The translations under genes were made by a program, and so were the position numbers. From Hymenobacter latericoloratus (lineage in GTDB: Bacteria > Bacteroidota > Bacteroidia > Cytophagales > Hymenobacteraceae): 64,000 bases of DNA. This document shows positions 16,817-25,414 of the stretch, one piece after another. Each line of letters opens with the position of its first letter. Position 1 is the stretch's first letter. The stretch lies in the NCBI RefSeq assembly GCF_014199535.1, contig NZ_JACHNV010000003.1, positions 497,289-561,288 on the forward strand. Direction: 5' to 3'. A model generated the notes under the pieces. That model worked only from the letters and a program-made list of their open reading frames with translations. It ran no database searches and was not told the origin of the DNA.

Positions 16817-17677
16817 ATGCGTTTTCTTTTTTCTCTGCGACGGGGCGGGAGCCGCGCCCTGGGGCTGGTGGCTCTGGCCGGCACCTGGTCCTGCTCATCC
16901 CCGGACCCTGCCCCGGCTACCGAATCGGAGCACCTGACCCTGGGCAACCCCAGCGGGGCCACGGCCGACGTGCAAATGTCGTCTAACTACCTGCTGATCA
17001 AGCCCCAGTTTGCGCTTTCCTACCACCGCAACCAGGGCAAACCCAATTGGGTAAGCTGGCACCTGACGACCCGCTGGCTGGGCAGTGCCGCCCGCCAAGA
17101 CAACTTCCGGCCTGATACCCAGCTGCCCACTACCTGGTACCGGGTGACGAGTGCCAGCTACTCCGGCTCCGGCTTTGATCGGGGCCATAATTGCCCCTCC
17201 GCCGACCGCACCAGCACCACCGCCGATAATTCGGCTACCTTTCTGATGACCAACATGATGCCCCAGGCCCCGCGCAATAACCAGCGCACCTGGGCCGGGC
17301 TGGAGGAGTTTTGCCGGCGTCAGCTTCAGAATGGTACCCACGAGCTGTACGTGGTATGCGGCAGCTACGGCCGGGGCGGCACCGGCTCCGAGGGCTACAA
17401 AACCACCCTGGATCAGGGCCGCGTAACCGTGCCGGCCCACGTATGGAAGGTGGTGGTGATGCTGCCCACCGGCGACGATGACGCCGCCCGCGTGACGGCC
17501 AACACCCGGGTGATTGCCGTTGCCATGCCCAACGACAACAACCTGACGGCCAGCTGGGAAGAATATCGCACCAGCGTAGATGCCATTGAGGCCGCTACGG
17601 GCTACGATCTGCTTTCCGCCGTGGCGCCGGCGGTGCAGCAGCAGCTGGAGCGCCGCATCGATCAGGGACCTATCTAA
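16817..17677 (+). CDS. Exported DNA/RNA non-specific endonuclease (NUC1 family)
   Basis: A 286-residue protein with a lipoprotein-like signal (ALGLVALAGTWSC) and a beta-beta-alpha metal nuclease domain. The catalytic motif FDRGHNCPSADRT contains the general-base His. The partner region FLMTNMMPQAPRNNQRTWAGLE carries the Mg-binding Asn. Such enzymes degrade nucleic acid outside the cytoplasm for nutrition or defence. The start gives a standard signal peptide, although the frame is open further upstream. It is transcribed divergently from the kinase homologue. Confidence 0.9.
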   Translation: MRFLFSLRRGGSRALGLVALAGTWSCSSPDPAPATESEHLTLGNPSGATADVQMSSNYLLIKPQFALSYHRNQGKPNWVSWHLTTRWLGSAARQDNFRPDTQLPTTWYRVTSASYSGSGFDRGHNCPSADRTSTTADNSATFLMTNMMPQAPRNNQRTWAGLEEFCRRQLQNGTHELYVVCGSYGRGGTGSEGYKTTLDQGRVTVPAHVWKVVVMLPTGDDDAARVTANTRVIAVAMPNDNNLTASWEEYRTSVDAIEAATGYDLLSAVAPAVQQQLERRIDQGPI

Positions 17678-17779
17678 AGCCAGGCTTTAGGAGCTGGGCG
17701 CCTGTCGCTGGCTAATTGCATGGTTCCGACGGGGGGGAGGAAATCCGGTTGGGGTGGGGCGCTCGTTTATAGCGCGAAT

Positions 17780-18166
17780 ATGAAGCCCCACTCCATGATT
17801 CCGCTGTATAATGCTACCGGTACGCCGGTTGCGTACGCCGATGATGCCTGCCAGGCCATTTACGATGCCAAAGGAAATATAGTCGCGTGGTTTGAGCAGG
17901 AGCTGCTGTACACGGTGCAGGGGCGTTACCTGGGCTGGGTGCAGCACGGGTGGCTGTACGACCGGTGCGGCCGGCCCGCCTTGTTTGCCGAAAATGCTAC
18001 GGGTGGGCCCGCCCGCCCACCCCTGGGCCAGGCGGCCGTGGCCCCGCCCCGCTTCCGGCTGGCGGCTTTGCCCCACCCACTGCCGCGCCGCCAGCCCCGG
18101 CCGGCCCGGCGCTGCCGCACCACGGAATGGTCTCCGTTGTCAAGTATCACTTATTTTGTGCAGTAG
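17780..18166 (+). CDS. 4-fold beta flower domain protein
   Basis: A 128-residue protein starting MKPHSMIPLYNATGTPVAYADD. The short repeated strands AIYDAKGNIVAWFEQELLYT, GRYLGWVQHGWLYDRCG and RPALFAENATGGPARP match the Bacteroidota 4-fold beta flower family. The C-terminus is an Arg/Pro-rich tail. The function of this fold is not known. There is no export signal. Confidence 0.75.
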   Translation: MKPHSMIPLYNATGTPVAYADDACQAIYDAKGNIVAWFEQELLYTVQGRYLGWVQHGWLYDRCGRPALFAENATGGPARPPLGQAAVAPPRFRLAALPHPLPRRQPRPARRCRTTEWSPLSSITYFVQ

Positions 18167-18356
18167 CCGGCTTTGCACCGGATGCTCCGGCTGCCGCAAC
18201 GGTGCTGGAGCAGCGCCCGGTTTCTAGGGGTGCCGGGGGAGGGCACGCATGTATCGTTCGGCTGGTGCTACACCGCTCCTATCAAGCCGCCAGGGGCTTT
18301 GGGAAGCGGCAGGGGGTAGGAAGCCCAACTGCCGGTCCTTCAAAGGAAAAACCGAA

Positions 18357-18581
18357 CTAGTGCTGCTGCCACTGGCCGGCGGCCTTAATCAAGGCCTCGG
18401 CTCCCGACACGGAACGCTGGTTAAGCAGATCCAGGCACGTACGCTGCAACTGAATATCCTGCACAAGGGTAAGCGGCTGCTGGGAATAACGGGCCGATAT
18501 AAGCTGGGCCAGAAGTACGGCAGCGGTAGAAAATTGTTCCTCGTGCAAAGCGGCACGAAAAGCTACTTCGGTATCTGACAT
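18357..18581 (-). CDS. Hypothetical small helical protein
   Basis: A 74-residue protein starting MSDTEVAFRAALHEEQFSTA. It is helical, with regular hydrophobic spacing (LLAQLISARYSQQPLTLVQ), and ends QWQQH. I do not recognise a family. The overlapping plus-strand frame (18249-18578) has a less protein-like composition. The gene is short and isolated, so confidence is moderate. Confidence 0.5.
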   Translation of the reverse strand: MSDTEVAFRAALHEEQFSTAAVLLAQLISARYSQQPLTLVQDIQLQRTCLDLLNQRSVSGAEALIKAAGQWQQH

Positions 18582-18822
18582 CAAAAGAGAAATTAAGCTC
18601 TTCTGACGGGGCAATAAACATACCAAAGTACAACTGCAGCCCCACGTCCCTTGGCCGGATTCGGCGGGCGCACGAGGTCAGCTGTTGGGGCCAGCACGCT
18701 CGGGCTAAAAAGAGACTGTAGCGAAAAGGCCCATGCGCCGATTCCAGAATCTCGCCTGGGAACCGCGGGTGGCTACCCGTACAGTCTTTGAAACGCAGCC
18801 CAACCGTACTAGGTAGGGTTGG

Positions 18823-19245
18823 TCAGTTGGTTTGATGGAGCCACGCTGCAGCCTGCTGAGCATCGTTAAAAACGCGGTACACCAGCACTCCTTCGCGCTG
18901 CACGCCCTGCATCAGATTACTCAGCGACAGGCGCGCAAATACATCCTGGGGTAGAAGCACGGCCGCAAGCATCTCGCGCTGTAGCGCGTGAGAAACCGTT
19001 AGCCACTGCTCCCGAATCCAGTGGCTTTCTTCCGGGCTGAAAGGCGTCAGCAGGCGTTGGTTGGCCAGCATCTTGTTCCAGCCGCGGCGTTTGAGCAGGT
19101 TCTCCAGGTGGTTCAGAAAGGCCTGAAACGTGCTGAACTGACGTTGGCCGGCATTGTAATCTACTACCACATAGCCGTCGGGATGCTCATATAATCGGCC
19201 AATGGGATTTTCATAGTATAGCGGAAGACCTGCTAGTTGAAGCAT
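18823..19245 (-). CDS. Hypothetical protein, possible STAS/SpoIIAA-like fold
   Basis: A 140-residue protein starting MLQLAGLPLYYENPIGRLYEHPDGYVVVDY. It ends with LSLSNLMQGVQREGVLVYRVFNDAQQAAAWL, a pattern like Bacteroidota STAS-type proteins that lack the phosphorylated Ser. The middle is helical and basic. The frame is open upstream to 19404, but the added residues look noncoding. The function is unknown. Confidence 0.6.
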   Translation of the reverse strand: MLQLAGLPLYYENPIGRLYEHPDGYVVVDYNAGQRQFSTFQAFLNHLENLLKRRGWNKMLANQRLLTPFSPEESHWIREQWLTVSHALQREMLAAVLLPQDVFARLSLSNLMQGVQREGVLVYRVFNDAQQAAAWLHQTN

Positions 19246-19638
19246 AGGGTGGGAGGGGGCGAAAAGGAGCGGAAGAAGTTGTGCAAGGTACGGCATAGGG
19301 CCTTTTGCATCAACGATAAAGATTGCCGAGCTGGGGCCGGCGTCGGGCGTAGAGGCTGCCCTGGCTTCCCAACCCCGTCGCGCCTTGAGCAAGATCTGCC
19401 CCAAGCTGCCCCCTCAGGACCTAATGGGGGGGCCATCCTCGTTACAGCGCGGCGGGTACCCATAGCTACCTTGGGAGCCTAGCCGGCCGCGCTTCACTGG
19501 CTGGCATAGCTTGGGCTGTCAAATACCAGATTCTCCCGCCGGTTGTGGGGGGAGATGGCAAAGGCCCAATCGATAACCTGCGGGCCCTGCAGTACAACGT
19601 AGGGTAAAGGCCGCGTATCCGGGCCCGCAAAGCGCACT
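19246..19638. other. Intergenic chromosome flank, no gene seen
   Basis: About 390 bp between the last chromosomal gene and the terminator next to the element. Only short, unlikely frames are present. No RNA gene is recognised. Confidence 0.6.
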
Positions 19639-19677
19639 AAAAAAACGCCTTGTAAACCACTGATTTACAAGGCGTTT
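19639..19677 (-). terminator. Stranded native terminator of tRNA-Thr
   Basis: On the minus strand AAACGCCTTGTAAA and TTTACAAGGCGTTT form a perfect 14-bp stem around a 7-nt loop, followed by TTTT. It ends 10 bp left of the 19-bp copy of the tRNA-Thr 3' end. In an empty site it would lie just downstream of the tRNA, so it was probably its original terminator before the element inserted. Confidence 0.8.
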
Positions 19678-19687
19678 CCGTTCTCTT

Positions 19688-19706
19688 TGAGCCCCCTGCC
19701 GGGATC
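19688..19706. other. Left attachment site (attL) of the element
   Basis: TGAGCCCCCTGCCGGGATC is identical to 62984-63002, the 3' end of tRNA-Thr. Bases beyond it diverge on both sides (CCATCTG here, GAACCAG at the tRNA). This is the usual duplicated core left by a tRNA-targeting tyrosine integrase. Confidence 0.88.
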
Positions 19707-19781
19707 CATCTGACCACGCCGAAATGCTCGGTAACTATTGCTTTATCAGGCGCTTACATATAAATAAGTGCCTGTCCATTT

Positions 19782-20660
19782 TTATAGGGTAGCGTCAGAG
19801 GTAGCGCCTTCCTCCAAATGTCGCCGCACGGTGCCCTTATCGAAGCCCAAGGCCTCAATTACCTCCCACAGCCGCTCCACCGTCACGTCGGGCGCGCTGG
19901 GTAAGTAGGTGCTGATGTAGCCCCGTACCCGCCATAGCTCCGTAATGTCCGAGGCATCCAGCGGGTAAGGCCGGCGGTGCGGGTTGTCGGAGTGTAGTAC
20001 CACCTCGTCGGCTTTGCTGGTGATGCGCGCCCGGATGCGCTTGAGCATCACCGATTCCGACGTGACGACCACGTAGATGTCGTCCGGCACCAGCAGCCGC
20101 CAATTATCCACGTAGGAGCACACCACAATGTCGTTGTGGTTCAGCGTGGGCTCCATGGAATCCCCCGCCACCTCAAAGGCCCGGAACTTGCCCCGCTCAA
20201 ACTTGGGCAAGCGGTAGCGCGGCAGGTCTTTCACGAATACGGCCTCGTTGTGCTGCACCGTGTAGCCGGCCTGGGCCGATACCGGCACCAGCTCCACGTT
20301 GTCCTCGCCCTCGCGGTCCACCGTGACTACCAGCACCCCGCCACTATTCACCGCCGCTTGCTCACCAGCGGCTGCTCGCTGGCGCGCCGACGCTGGAGTA
20401 CCGCTCCCTTCGCCCCGCAGCATGGGCCCCTGACCCAGCATCAGCCACTCCGGCGATAAATCCGGCCACTGACGCAGGAAGTCCACCAAAGTAGGATAGC
20501 TGGGCTCCGAGCCTTTCAGGATGTTGTACAGCTTGCTGGTCGTGCTATATCCCAGTTTCTGGGTAGCACTGCTGGCGTTCAGGCCGTAATGCCGCAGCAC
20601 TTGCTGCACCCGCTGGACTATTTCAGGCCTTTTTTCAGCCTCAGTATCAGGGGTTTTCAT
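19782..20660 (-). CDS. S24-family phage repressor (CI/LexA-like)
   Basis: A 292-residue regulator. The N-terminal ~75 residues form a helix-turn-helix (VQQVLRHYGLNASSATQKLG, then KLYNILKGSEPSYPTLVDFL). A linker leads to a C-terminal S24 peptidase domain with the nucleophile in AGDSMEPTLNHNDIVVCSYV and the Lys in ESVMLKRIRARI. Such repressors keep the element quiet and are inactivated by RecA-stimulated self-cleavage. The start at 20660 (MKTPDTEAEK) places the DNA-binding domain at the N-terminus. The gene diverges from the early cassette across an operator-like inverted repeat, and its upstream TACATCAAAACAGTAA also occurs before the SLOG gene. Confidence 0.9.
   Translation of the reverse strand: MKTPDTEAEKRPEIVQRVQQVLRHYGLNASSATQKLGYSTTSKLYNILKGSEPSYPTLVDFLRQWPDLSPEWLMLGQGPMLRGEGSGTPASARQRAAAGEQAAVNSGGVLVVTVDREGEDNVELVPVSAQAGYTVQHNEAVFVKDLPRYRLPKFERGKFRAFEVAGDSMEPTLNHNDIVVCSYVDNWRLLVPDDIYVVVTSESVMLKRIRARITSKADEVVLHSDNPHRRPYPLDASDITELWRVRGYISTYLPSAPDVTVERLWEVIEALGFDKGTVRRHLEEGATSDATL
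19788..19807. promoter_or_regulatory. Candidate integrase arm-type sites, left end
   Basis: GGTAGCGT (19788-19795) and GGTAGCGC (19800-19807) are spaced 12 bp apart. The same pair with the same spacing and orientation is at 62841-62860, and TATAGGGTAGCGT is common to both ends. The left pair overlaps the 3' end of the repressor gene, so chance is possible. Confidence 0.4.
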
Positions 20661-20671
20661 TTCGTTTACTG

Positions 20672-20723
20672 TTTTGATGTATATTTTGCTTTGTGATGTA
20701 AGTATATTTACATCACAAAGCAA
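20672..20723. promoter_or_regulatory. Operator-like inverted repeats in the divergent control region
   Basis: A perfect inverted repeat has 16-bp arms TTGCTTTGTGATGTAA (20686-20701) and TTACATCACAAAGCAA (20708-20723) and a 6-bp spacer. Next to it is TTTTGATGTA (20672-20681), the half-site seen at two other promoter regions of the element. It lies between the repressor and the first rightward gene, where a CI-type operator is expected. Confidence 0.65.
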
Positions 20724-20763
20724 CGGTCTTTCGTAGGCAATATACAAATATACAGGAAACAGC

Positions 20764-21024
20764 ATGGAACAAAAAGAGAAAGAAACGGGAATATTGCAGC
20801 AAGTGCTACAAAAGCTTGGCCGTAAGCACACTGTAATAGCAGACACGCTGGCCCGCTTAAAAGAGCGCGGGGTCAAACTCAGCCAGTCCCGCCTCTACCA
20901 AATCATTGCCGACGACGAGGCGCGTAAGGAGGTAGTGGATGTATTTCTGGAAGTAGCCGAAGAGGAGTTTGCCCGTCGCCGACAAGTGCAGGAGCGGGCC
21001 CGCCAGCTCATTGCCGAAGCGTAG
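20764..21024 (+). CDS. Small early protein, possible DNA-binding (Cro position)
   Basis: An 86-residue charged helical protein (MEQKEKETGILQQVLQKLG...). Its central part KHTVIADTLARLKERGVKLSQSRLYQIIADD resembles a helix-turn-helix. It occupies the Cro position, first gene opposite the repressor. An AGGA sequence 8 bp before the ATG is a rare good ribosome site in this window. Function is inferred from position only. Confidence 0.65.
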   Translation: MEQKEKETGILQQVLQKLGRKHTVIADTLARLKERGVKLSQSRLYQIIADDEARKEVVDVFLEVAEEEFARRRQVQERARQLIAEA

Positions 21025-21026
21025 CC

Positions 21027-21329
21027 ATGCAGGCCGTTATCATCATTCCCGAAACGGAGTGGCGCGCCCACCTGGCCCGCCTCGACAAGCTGGAGCAGGC
21101 CGAAGCTGCCCGCACCATGGCCACCACCGCCAAGCCTGACCAGGTGCTGACCACCGCCCAGGCGGCTGCCTACCTCGGCCTTTCCGTCAGTGCCCTGCTG
21201 CGGGCCCGCCGCGCCGGCCGCCTCCAGGGGGTGCGCCTCAACGAAAAGGATTGGGGCTTCCACCAGTCCGTGCTCGACGCCTACCCGCGCCGCTACTATC
21301 GTCCTACCCTGCAGGTAGCCGCCGCGTGA
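21027..21329 (+). CDS. Helix-turn-helix protein, excisionase-like
   Basis: A 100-residue protein. After an acidic helix it has QVLTTAQAAAYLGLSVSALLRARRAGRLQGVRLNEKDWGF, a MerR/excisionase-type winged helix of the kind that begins with LT-AA-YLG. It may act as the element's directionality factor or as a transcription factor. The start is 3 bp after the previous stop, and the stop overlaps the GTG of the next gene. Confidence 0.75.
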   Translation: MQAVIIIPETEWRAHLARLDKLEQAEAARTMATTAKPDQVLTTAQAAAYLGLSVSALLRARRAGRLQGVRLNEKDWGFHQSVLDAYPRRYYRPTLQVAAA

Positions 21330-21946
21330 GCCCGACCGTCATTTCCCTGTTCGACCACTCCGGCCGCTTCGTGGAGCCCTGGGCCGCCGCCGGCTACACC
21401 TGCTACTGCGTGGATGTGCAGCACCCGCCCGGCCAGACGTGGATGGGCAATGTGTGCCTGGTCGGCGGCGACGTGCGCCGCTTCGTGCCCCCGGCCGGCC
21501 CGGTGGCTTTCGTAGCGGCCTTCCCGCCCTGTACCGACCTGAGCAACGCCGGTGCCCACTTGTTCAAGGTCAAGGGCCTGCGGGCCCTGGCTGCCTCCCT
21601 GGACCTGGTCGGCGCGGCCGATGACCTCTGCCACCAGCTGGGCGCGCCCTACTTCATCGAAAACCCGCGCGGGCAGCTGCGCCACTACTTCGGGGAGCCC
21701 TGCTACCAGTTCGACCCGTGCGAGTACGCCGGCTGGCTGCCCGACCCCGGAGTTGAAGCCTATACCAAGCGCACCTGCCTCTGGACCGGCCACGGCTTCC
21801 GGATGCCCGAGAAACGCCCCGTCTTTCCCGTCAAGGGCTCGATGGTGGATAAGGTGCCTCAGTCAAAGAACCGCGCCAACCTGCGCAGCCTCACGCCCCG
21901 CGGCTTCTCGGCCGCAGTATTTCACGCCCACCACTACGCCCTGTAA
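21326..21946 (+). CDS. Phage-type cytosine methyltransferase-like protein
   Basis: A 206-residue protein starting with GTG, coupled to the previous stop (GTGA). It has a Rossmann start (VISLFDHSGRFVEPWAAAGYTCYCVDV) and GGDVRRF. The PPC-type motif AAFPPCTDLSNAG would hold the catalytic Cys of C5 methyltransferases, and YFIENPRGQLR resembles their ENV motif. It is much shorter than normal C5 enzymes and lacks a clear target-recognition domain. Similar short proteins occur in phage early regions. Activity is unproven. Confidence 0.6.
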   Translation: MSPTVISLFDHSGRFVEPWAAAGYTCYCVDVQHPPGQTWMGNVCLVGGDVRRFVPPAGPVAFVAAFPPCTDLSNAGAHLFKVKGLRALAASLDLVGAADDLCHQLGAPYFIENPRGQLRHYFGEPCYQFDPCEYAGWLPDPGVEAYTKRTCLWTGHGFRMPEKRPVFPVKGSMVDKVPQSKNRANLRSLTPRGFSAAVFHAHHYAL

Positions 21947-21951
21947 CCCGC

Positions 21952-22635
21952 ATGAGCACCCAACTCGCCCCCCTCGTTGGCCCTGAGGCCGCCCAATCCA
22001 TCATCCGCATCCAGAAGGCGAAAATCAAGGACTACCAGCTTATCTGTGAATTTACGGAGCAGCGCGACCAGGATGCCCCGCCCCGCAGCTTTACCCTCAC
22101 CAGCCTGGAACTGGTGCACCCCGACCTGCAGCACCGCTTTTCCCGCCTCGTGCCCCACTTGTGCCTGCTCTGTGAGCAGCTGCCCGAAACGCCCGACTTC
22201 TGGCCCCAGGACGAGGCGGAGGAACTGCCCTACCACTTTGACAACTTCACGGTAACAGGCCTGAGCATCGGCCACAGCGGGGGAGGGGTAACACTCATCG
22301 GCCGGCGCCGCCTTTCCGGGAACCGGGTGCTCAACCTCACCAGCCCCTACGTAGCCTACGAGGACGAAAACACGGAATACGGCTACGTGCGGGCGTTAGA
22401 ATCGGCAGTGCTCGATGCATTGGAAGAAGTAGAAGCCGCCCTGCGGGGCAAGCACAGCGACGCCGGCAAGCAGCTGGATTTATTCGAGCAGGAGTCCCCG
22501 GAGGACGCCCACCAATTACTAGCTGAAGCTAACGCTTACCTGACCGAGCCGCAGCCCACTACCGACGAAGCCGCGGCCGGGGAGCAACCCCAGCCGACTG
22601 TCAAGAAGCGCAGCCGGGCCAAAAAAGCGGAGTAA
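21952..22635 (+). CDS. Hypothetical element early protein
   Basis: A 227-residue soluble protein. Its middle has SLELVHPDLQHRFSRLVPHLCLLCEQLPETPDF and a beta-rich segment GLSIGHSGGGVTLIGRRRLSGNRVLNL. The C-terminus is acidic and then strongly basic (VKKRSRAKKAE). I do not recognise the family. It lies in the tight early operon, 5 bp after the methyltransferase-like gene and 2 bp before the next. Confidence 0.7.
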   Translation: MSTQLAPLVGPEAAQSIIRIQKAKIKDYQLICEFTEQRDQDAPPRSFTLTSLELVHPDLQHRFSRLVPHLCLLCEQLPETPDFWPQDEAEELPYHFDNFTVTGLSIGHSGGGVTLIGRRRLSGNRVLNLTSPYVAYEDENTEYGYVRALESAVLDALEEVEAALRGKHSDAGKQLDLFEQESPEDAHQLLAEANAYLTEPQPTTDEAAAGEQPQPTVKKRSRAKKAE

Positions 22636-22637
22636 CC

Positions 22638-23474
22638 ATGCAGCACATTGTATGTTTCTCCGGCGGCCACAGCTCCGCCCTCGTCGCCCTGGCCGTGGTC
22701 GGCCGCTACGGGCGCGGCTCAGTAACACTTCTGAACCACGACATCAACCCCGAGAAAGAGCACGCCGACATCAAGCGGTTCAAGCGGGAGGTAGCCGCCT
22801 TTCTGGGCGTGCCCATCACCTACGCCAACCTTGGCGGCATCACCGACCCCCAGCAGCTGCCCGACCAGTTCCAGGTAAGCTTAGCCGCCAAGGCCTTCAA
22901 ACAGCCCGGCAACGGCAACGCCTTCTGCACCCACGAGCTGAAAACCAAACCCTTTCACGCCTACCTCAACCAGCACCACCCGCCGGGCCAGGCCGTCATC
23001 TACTACGGCTTCGATGATGACGAGCAGGAGCGCATCAACCGGCGCCGCCACATTCTGGGCGCGATGGGCTACGCTACCTGCTTTCCCCTGGCCGAGTGGC
23101 TCGACACGCTGGAAAGCACCACGGAGGTAGGCATTGCCCCGCCCCTGACCTACGGCGCGTACAAGCACGGCAACTGCGCCGGGTGCCTGAAAGGCGGTAT
23201 TCAGCACTGGTATGTCACCTTCTGCCACCGCTCCGACGTGTATGCCCAGGCTGAGGCCACCGAGGCAGAGCTAGGCTATACCATCAACCGCAGCCGGGCC
23301 TACAAGCGCGTACGCCCGCTGCCCCTAACCGAGCTGCGCCCGGTTTTCGCGCAGATGCAGGCCGATGGGGTGCCCGATACGGAGCATTACCCAACTGGTA
23401 AATTCTCCTGGGACTTGCGCCGGTATCAGGTGGAAGGGGCCGAAATCCGCAAGCCATGCGAATGTTCCTTCTGA
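22638..23474 (+). CDS. PAPS reductase/adenine nucleotide alpha-hydrolase-like protein
   Basis: A 278-residue protein with a PP-loop at the N-terminus (HIVCFSGGHSSALVALAV). Further motifs are NHDINPEKEHADIKRFKREV, NAFCTHELKTKPFH and a Cys cluster YKHGNCAGCLKGG, and it ends KPCECSF. This pattern is seen in phage-encoded PAPS-reductase-like proteins, whose substrate is unknown. They are relatives of enzymes that adenylate or thiolate nucleic acid or small molecules. Its place beside a methyltransferase-like gene leaves a DNA or nucleotide modification role open. Confidence 0.75.
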   Translation: MQHIVCFSGGHSSALVALAVVGRYGRGSVTLLNHDINPEKEHADIKRFKREVAAFLGVPITYANLGGITDPQQLPDQFQVSLAAKAFKQPGNGNAFCTHELKTKPFHAYLNQHHPPGQAVIYYGFDDDEQERINRRRHILGAMGYATCFPLAEWLDTLESTTEVGIAPPLTYGAYKHGNCAGCLKGGIQHWYVTFCHRSDVYAQAEATEAELGYTINRSRAYKRVRPLPLTELRPVFAQMQADGVPDTEHYPTGKFSWDLRRYQVEGAEIRKPCECSF

Positions 23475-23486
23475 CGACGTGGCCCC

Positions 23487-24530
23487 GTGAATTTCATCCT
23501 CCACACCATGGCCGCCCACCAACGGCTGAGCACCCGCCCCGAAGCCCGGCCCCACCACATGAGCCTATACTGGGCTCTGTTCTACCAATGGAACGCCGCC
23601 CGCTTCCCCGAAGCCCTGGCCCTGCACCGCGCCACCACCATGCAGGCTGCCCGCATCGGCAACAAAGACACCTACCTAAGCGCCCTGCGCGACTTGGAGG
23701 CGTGGGGCTTGCTGGCCTACCAGCCCAGCCACAGCGGCGGCAGCACGGCCCGGCTACGGGTGCTCGGCGGGGCAGGGGAGGCTGGCCCAGAAGTAGGCCA
23801 ACCTAAACCGGCCAGTCGGCCCGGAAGTGGGCCAACTCAACCCGCACCAGTTAGCCCAGAAGTGGGCCAACGGTCAGCCCAAAACTGGGCAAACCCAGGA
23901 GGGGAGGTCGGCCCGGAAGTGGGCCAACACTCCTTGTATAATAAAACAGGTAGTAGTACAAATAGTGAAAACACGGGTGCCGCCACCGCTCCGCACCAAA
24001 AAAAAATAGAGGTGCTGGAGGGCGAAGGGCTTTCAGGGGCGGAACTGCTGCCGAACGACACCGCCCCGTCCAACGGTGCAGGCCCGGCGCAGCCGACAGC
24101 CCCCAAAAAGAAAGTTGCGCCAAAGAAAAAGGGCCCGCAGGCCGAAACCATCCGCAGATCCGCCACTGCCCCGCCGGGCGATGCCCGCCGGAACGGCTGC
24201 ACTGCCTTCCCCGAGCTGCCCTTCAGCCAGAGCCCTATTGCCGACGTGTCGGCCTTCATTCAGGCCTTCCAGGGCACCGACTACGAGCTGGCCGACCTAC
24301 GCCACTACCACCAGCTGGTAGCCACGTGGCGCGACAAGAAAACCGGATTAGAGCCCACCCGCAAGGATTGGGTTGCCACCGCCAAACGATTCATGCTCAA
24401 TGACGCCGCCGATAACCGCCTCAAACTCGCTCCCAACGTCCAGCGCCGCCCCGATGGCTTCCTCCAGCAGCAGCCCCCGGCCGGAGACTTCTTTGCTGCA
24501 ACTGGCTTCCGCTCCAAGTACGACCGGTAG
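23487..24530 (+). CDS. Replication-initiator-like protein
   Basis: A 347-residue protein starting with GTG, 12 bp after the previous stop. The N-terminus MNFILHTMAAHQRL...HHMSLYWALFYQWNAARFPEAL followed by IGNKDTYLSALRDLEAWGLL is a winged-helix start typical of Bacteroidota phage and element replication proteins. The middle is a low-complexity linker with repeated EVGQ units and a Lys/Pro-rich part. The C-terminus, DVSAFIQAFQGTDYELADLRHYHQLVATW, resembles a DnaD-like or helicase-loader tail. The replication role is inferred. Confidence 0.65.
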   Translation: MNFILHTMAAHQRLSTRPEARPHHMSLYWALFYQWNAARFPEALALHRATTMQAARIGNKDTYLSALRDLEAWGLLAYQPSHSGGSTARLRVLGGAGEAGPEVGQPKPASRPGSGPTQPAPVSPEVGQRSAQNWANPGGEVGPEVGQHSLYNKTGSSTNSENTGAATAPHQKKIEVLEGEGLSGAELLPNDTAPSNGAGPAQPTAPKKKVAPKKKGPQAETIRRSATAPPGDARRNGCTAFPELPFSQSPIADVSAFIQAFQGTDYELADLRHYHQLVATWRDKKTGLEPTRKDWVATAKRFMLNDAADNRLKLAPNVQRRPDGFLQQQPPAGDFFAATGFRSKYDR

Positions 24531-25278
24531 CCACCTGGCCAGCACCCCCAACCCCAGTGCCCGCCTGGCCCTGGCCGAGCTGTCGGTGGGGCTCACCGTG
24601 GCCCAGGCCGCCGCCGCCCCCAAGCTGTTCCAGCTCAAAAAGCAGGTAGGGGAGGACGTGGTCATAAAGCTGCTGGTGATTGTGCTGCGGGCCTTTGTGG
24701 ACAGTGTCCGGGTTGCCGAAAAGCCCGACGCGGCCGACATTCTGGAGCTGGCCGACACGCTGGCCCAGACCTACACCCACGACAGCGTCAAGGACATTAT
24801 TCTGGCTCTGAAAGAAGCCCGCACCACCGGCACCCGCTTCTTCAACGCCCTTGACCCGGCCACCATCTACGGCATCATCAGCAAGTATTTTGACCGCAAG
24901 GCCCGCACTCTCGAGAATCAGCACCTCGACCGGAAAGCTCAGGCCATCAGCCAAGAGGCCGTAGCCCTCCGCCAGCTGCAACTGGCCGCCCCCCAGCTCG
25001 TGCAGAATGTAGCCCTGATGATTCCCGACCGCCACCCCAACGCCCAACACCTGCGCGACAAGCTCACCCTTATCAAGCAGAAGCACCGCCGCGGGCTGCT
25101 GAGCATGGAGCAGGCCGCGCAGCAGCGCCACGAGGTTCAGCAGGCCATCAACCGCAACCCCCGGCCCGATTGGCAACCCGCCGAAGCCGCCCAGCAGCAG
25201 ATAACCCGGCGCCACCAGCAGGCCACCCGCCGCTTCGCCGACAAGCTGGGCCTCGACCCTAAGCACCTGGGCGCATGA
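24454..25278 (+). CDS. Hypothetical protein, DUF6633-like region possible
   Basis: A 274-residue protein that overlaps the initiator-like gene by 77 bp in another frame. The core from about residue 40 has NPSARLALAELSVGLTVAQ, then KLFQLKKQVGEDVVIKLL, then DSVKDIILALKEARTTGTRFFNALDPATIYGII, which looks like conserved phage replication-associated proteins of Bacteroidota. The C-terminus is basic and helical. The exact start is uncertain, because the first 35 residues are Ser-rich and may be untranslated. Confidence 0.6.
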   Translation: MASSSSSPRPETSLLQLASAPSTTGSHLASTPNPSARLALAELSVGLTVAQAAAAPKLFQLKKQVGEDVVIKLLVIVLRAFVDSVRVAEKPDAADILELADTLAQTYTHDSVKDIILALKEARTTGTRFFNALDPATIYGIISKYFDRKARTLENQHLDRKAQAISQEAVALRQLQLAAPQLVQNVALMIPDRHPNAQHLRDKLTLIKQKHRRGLLSMEQAAQQRHEVQQAINRNPRPDWQPAEAAQQQITRRHQQATRRFADKLGLDPKHLGA

Positions 25279-25414
25279 ACACCCTGCGGGGGCTGACACC
25301 ACACGAATTCATCTGTGCTCTGTGGCAAAAGAACCCGTCTAGCTTAAGCCGAAACCCAACCCACCTCACGCTGGGACTATACACCTAGTTGGCTCTGCAA
25401 ACCTAGCGTGGTAC

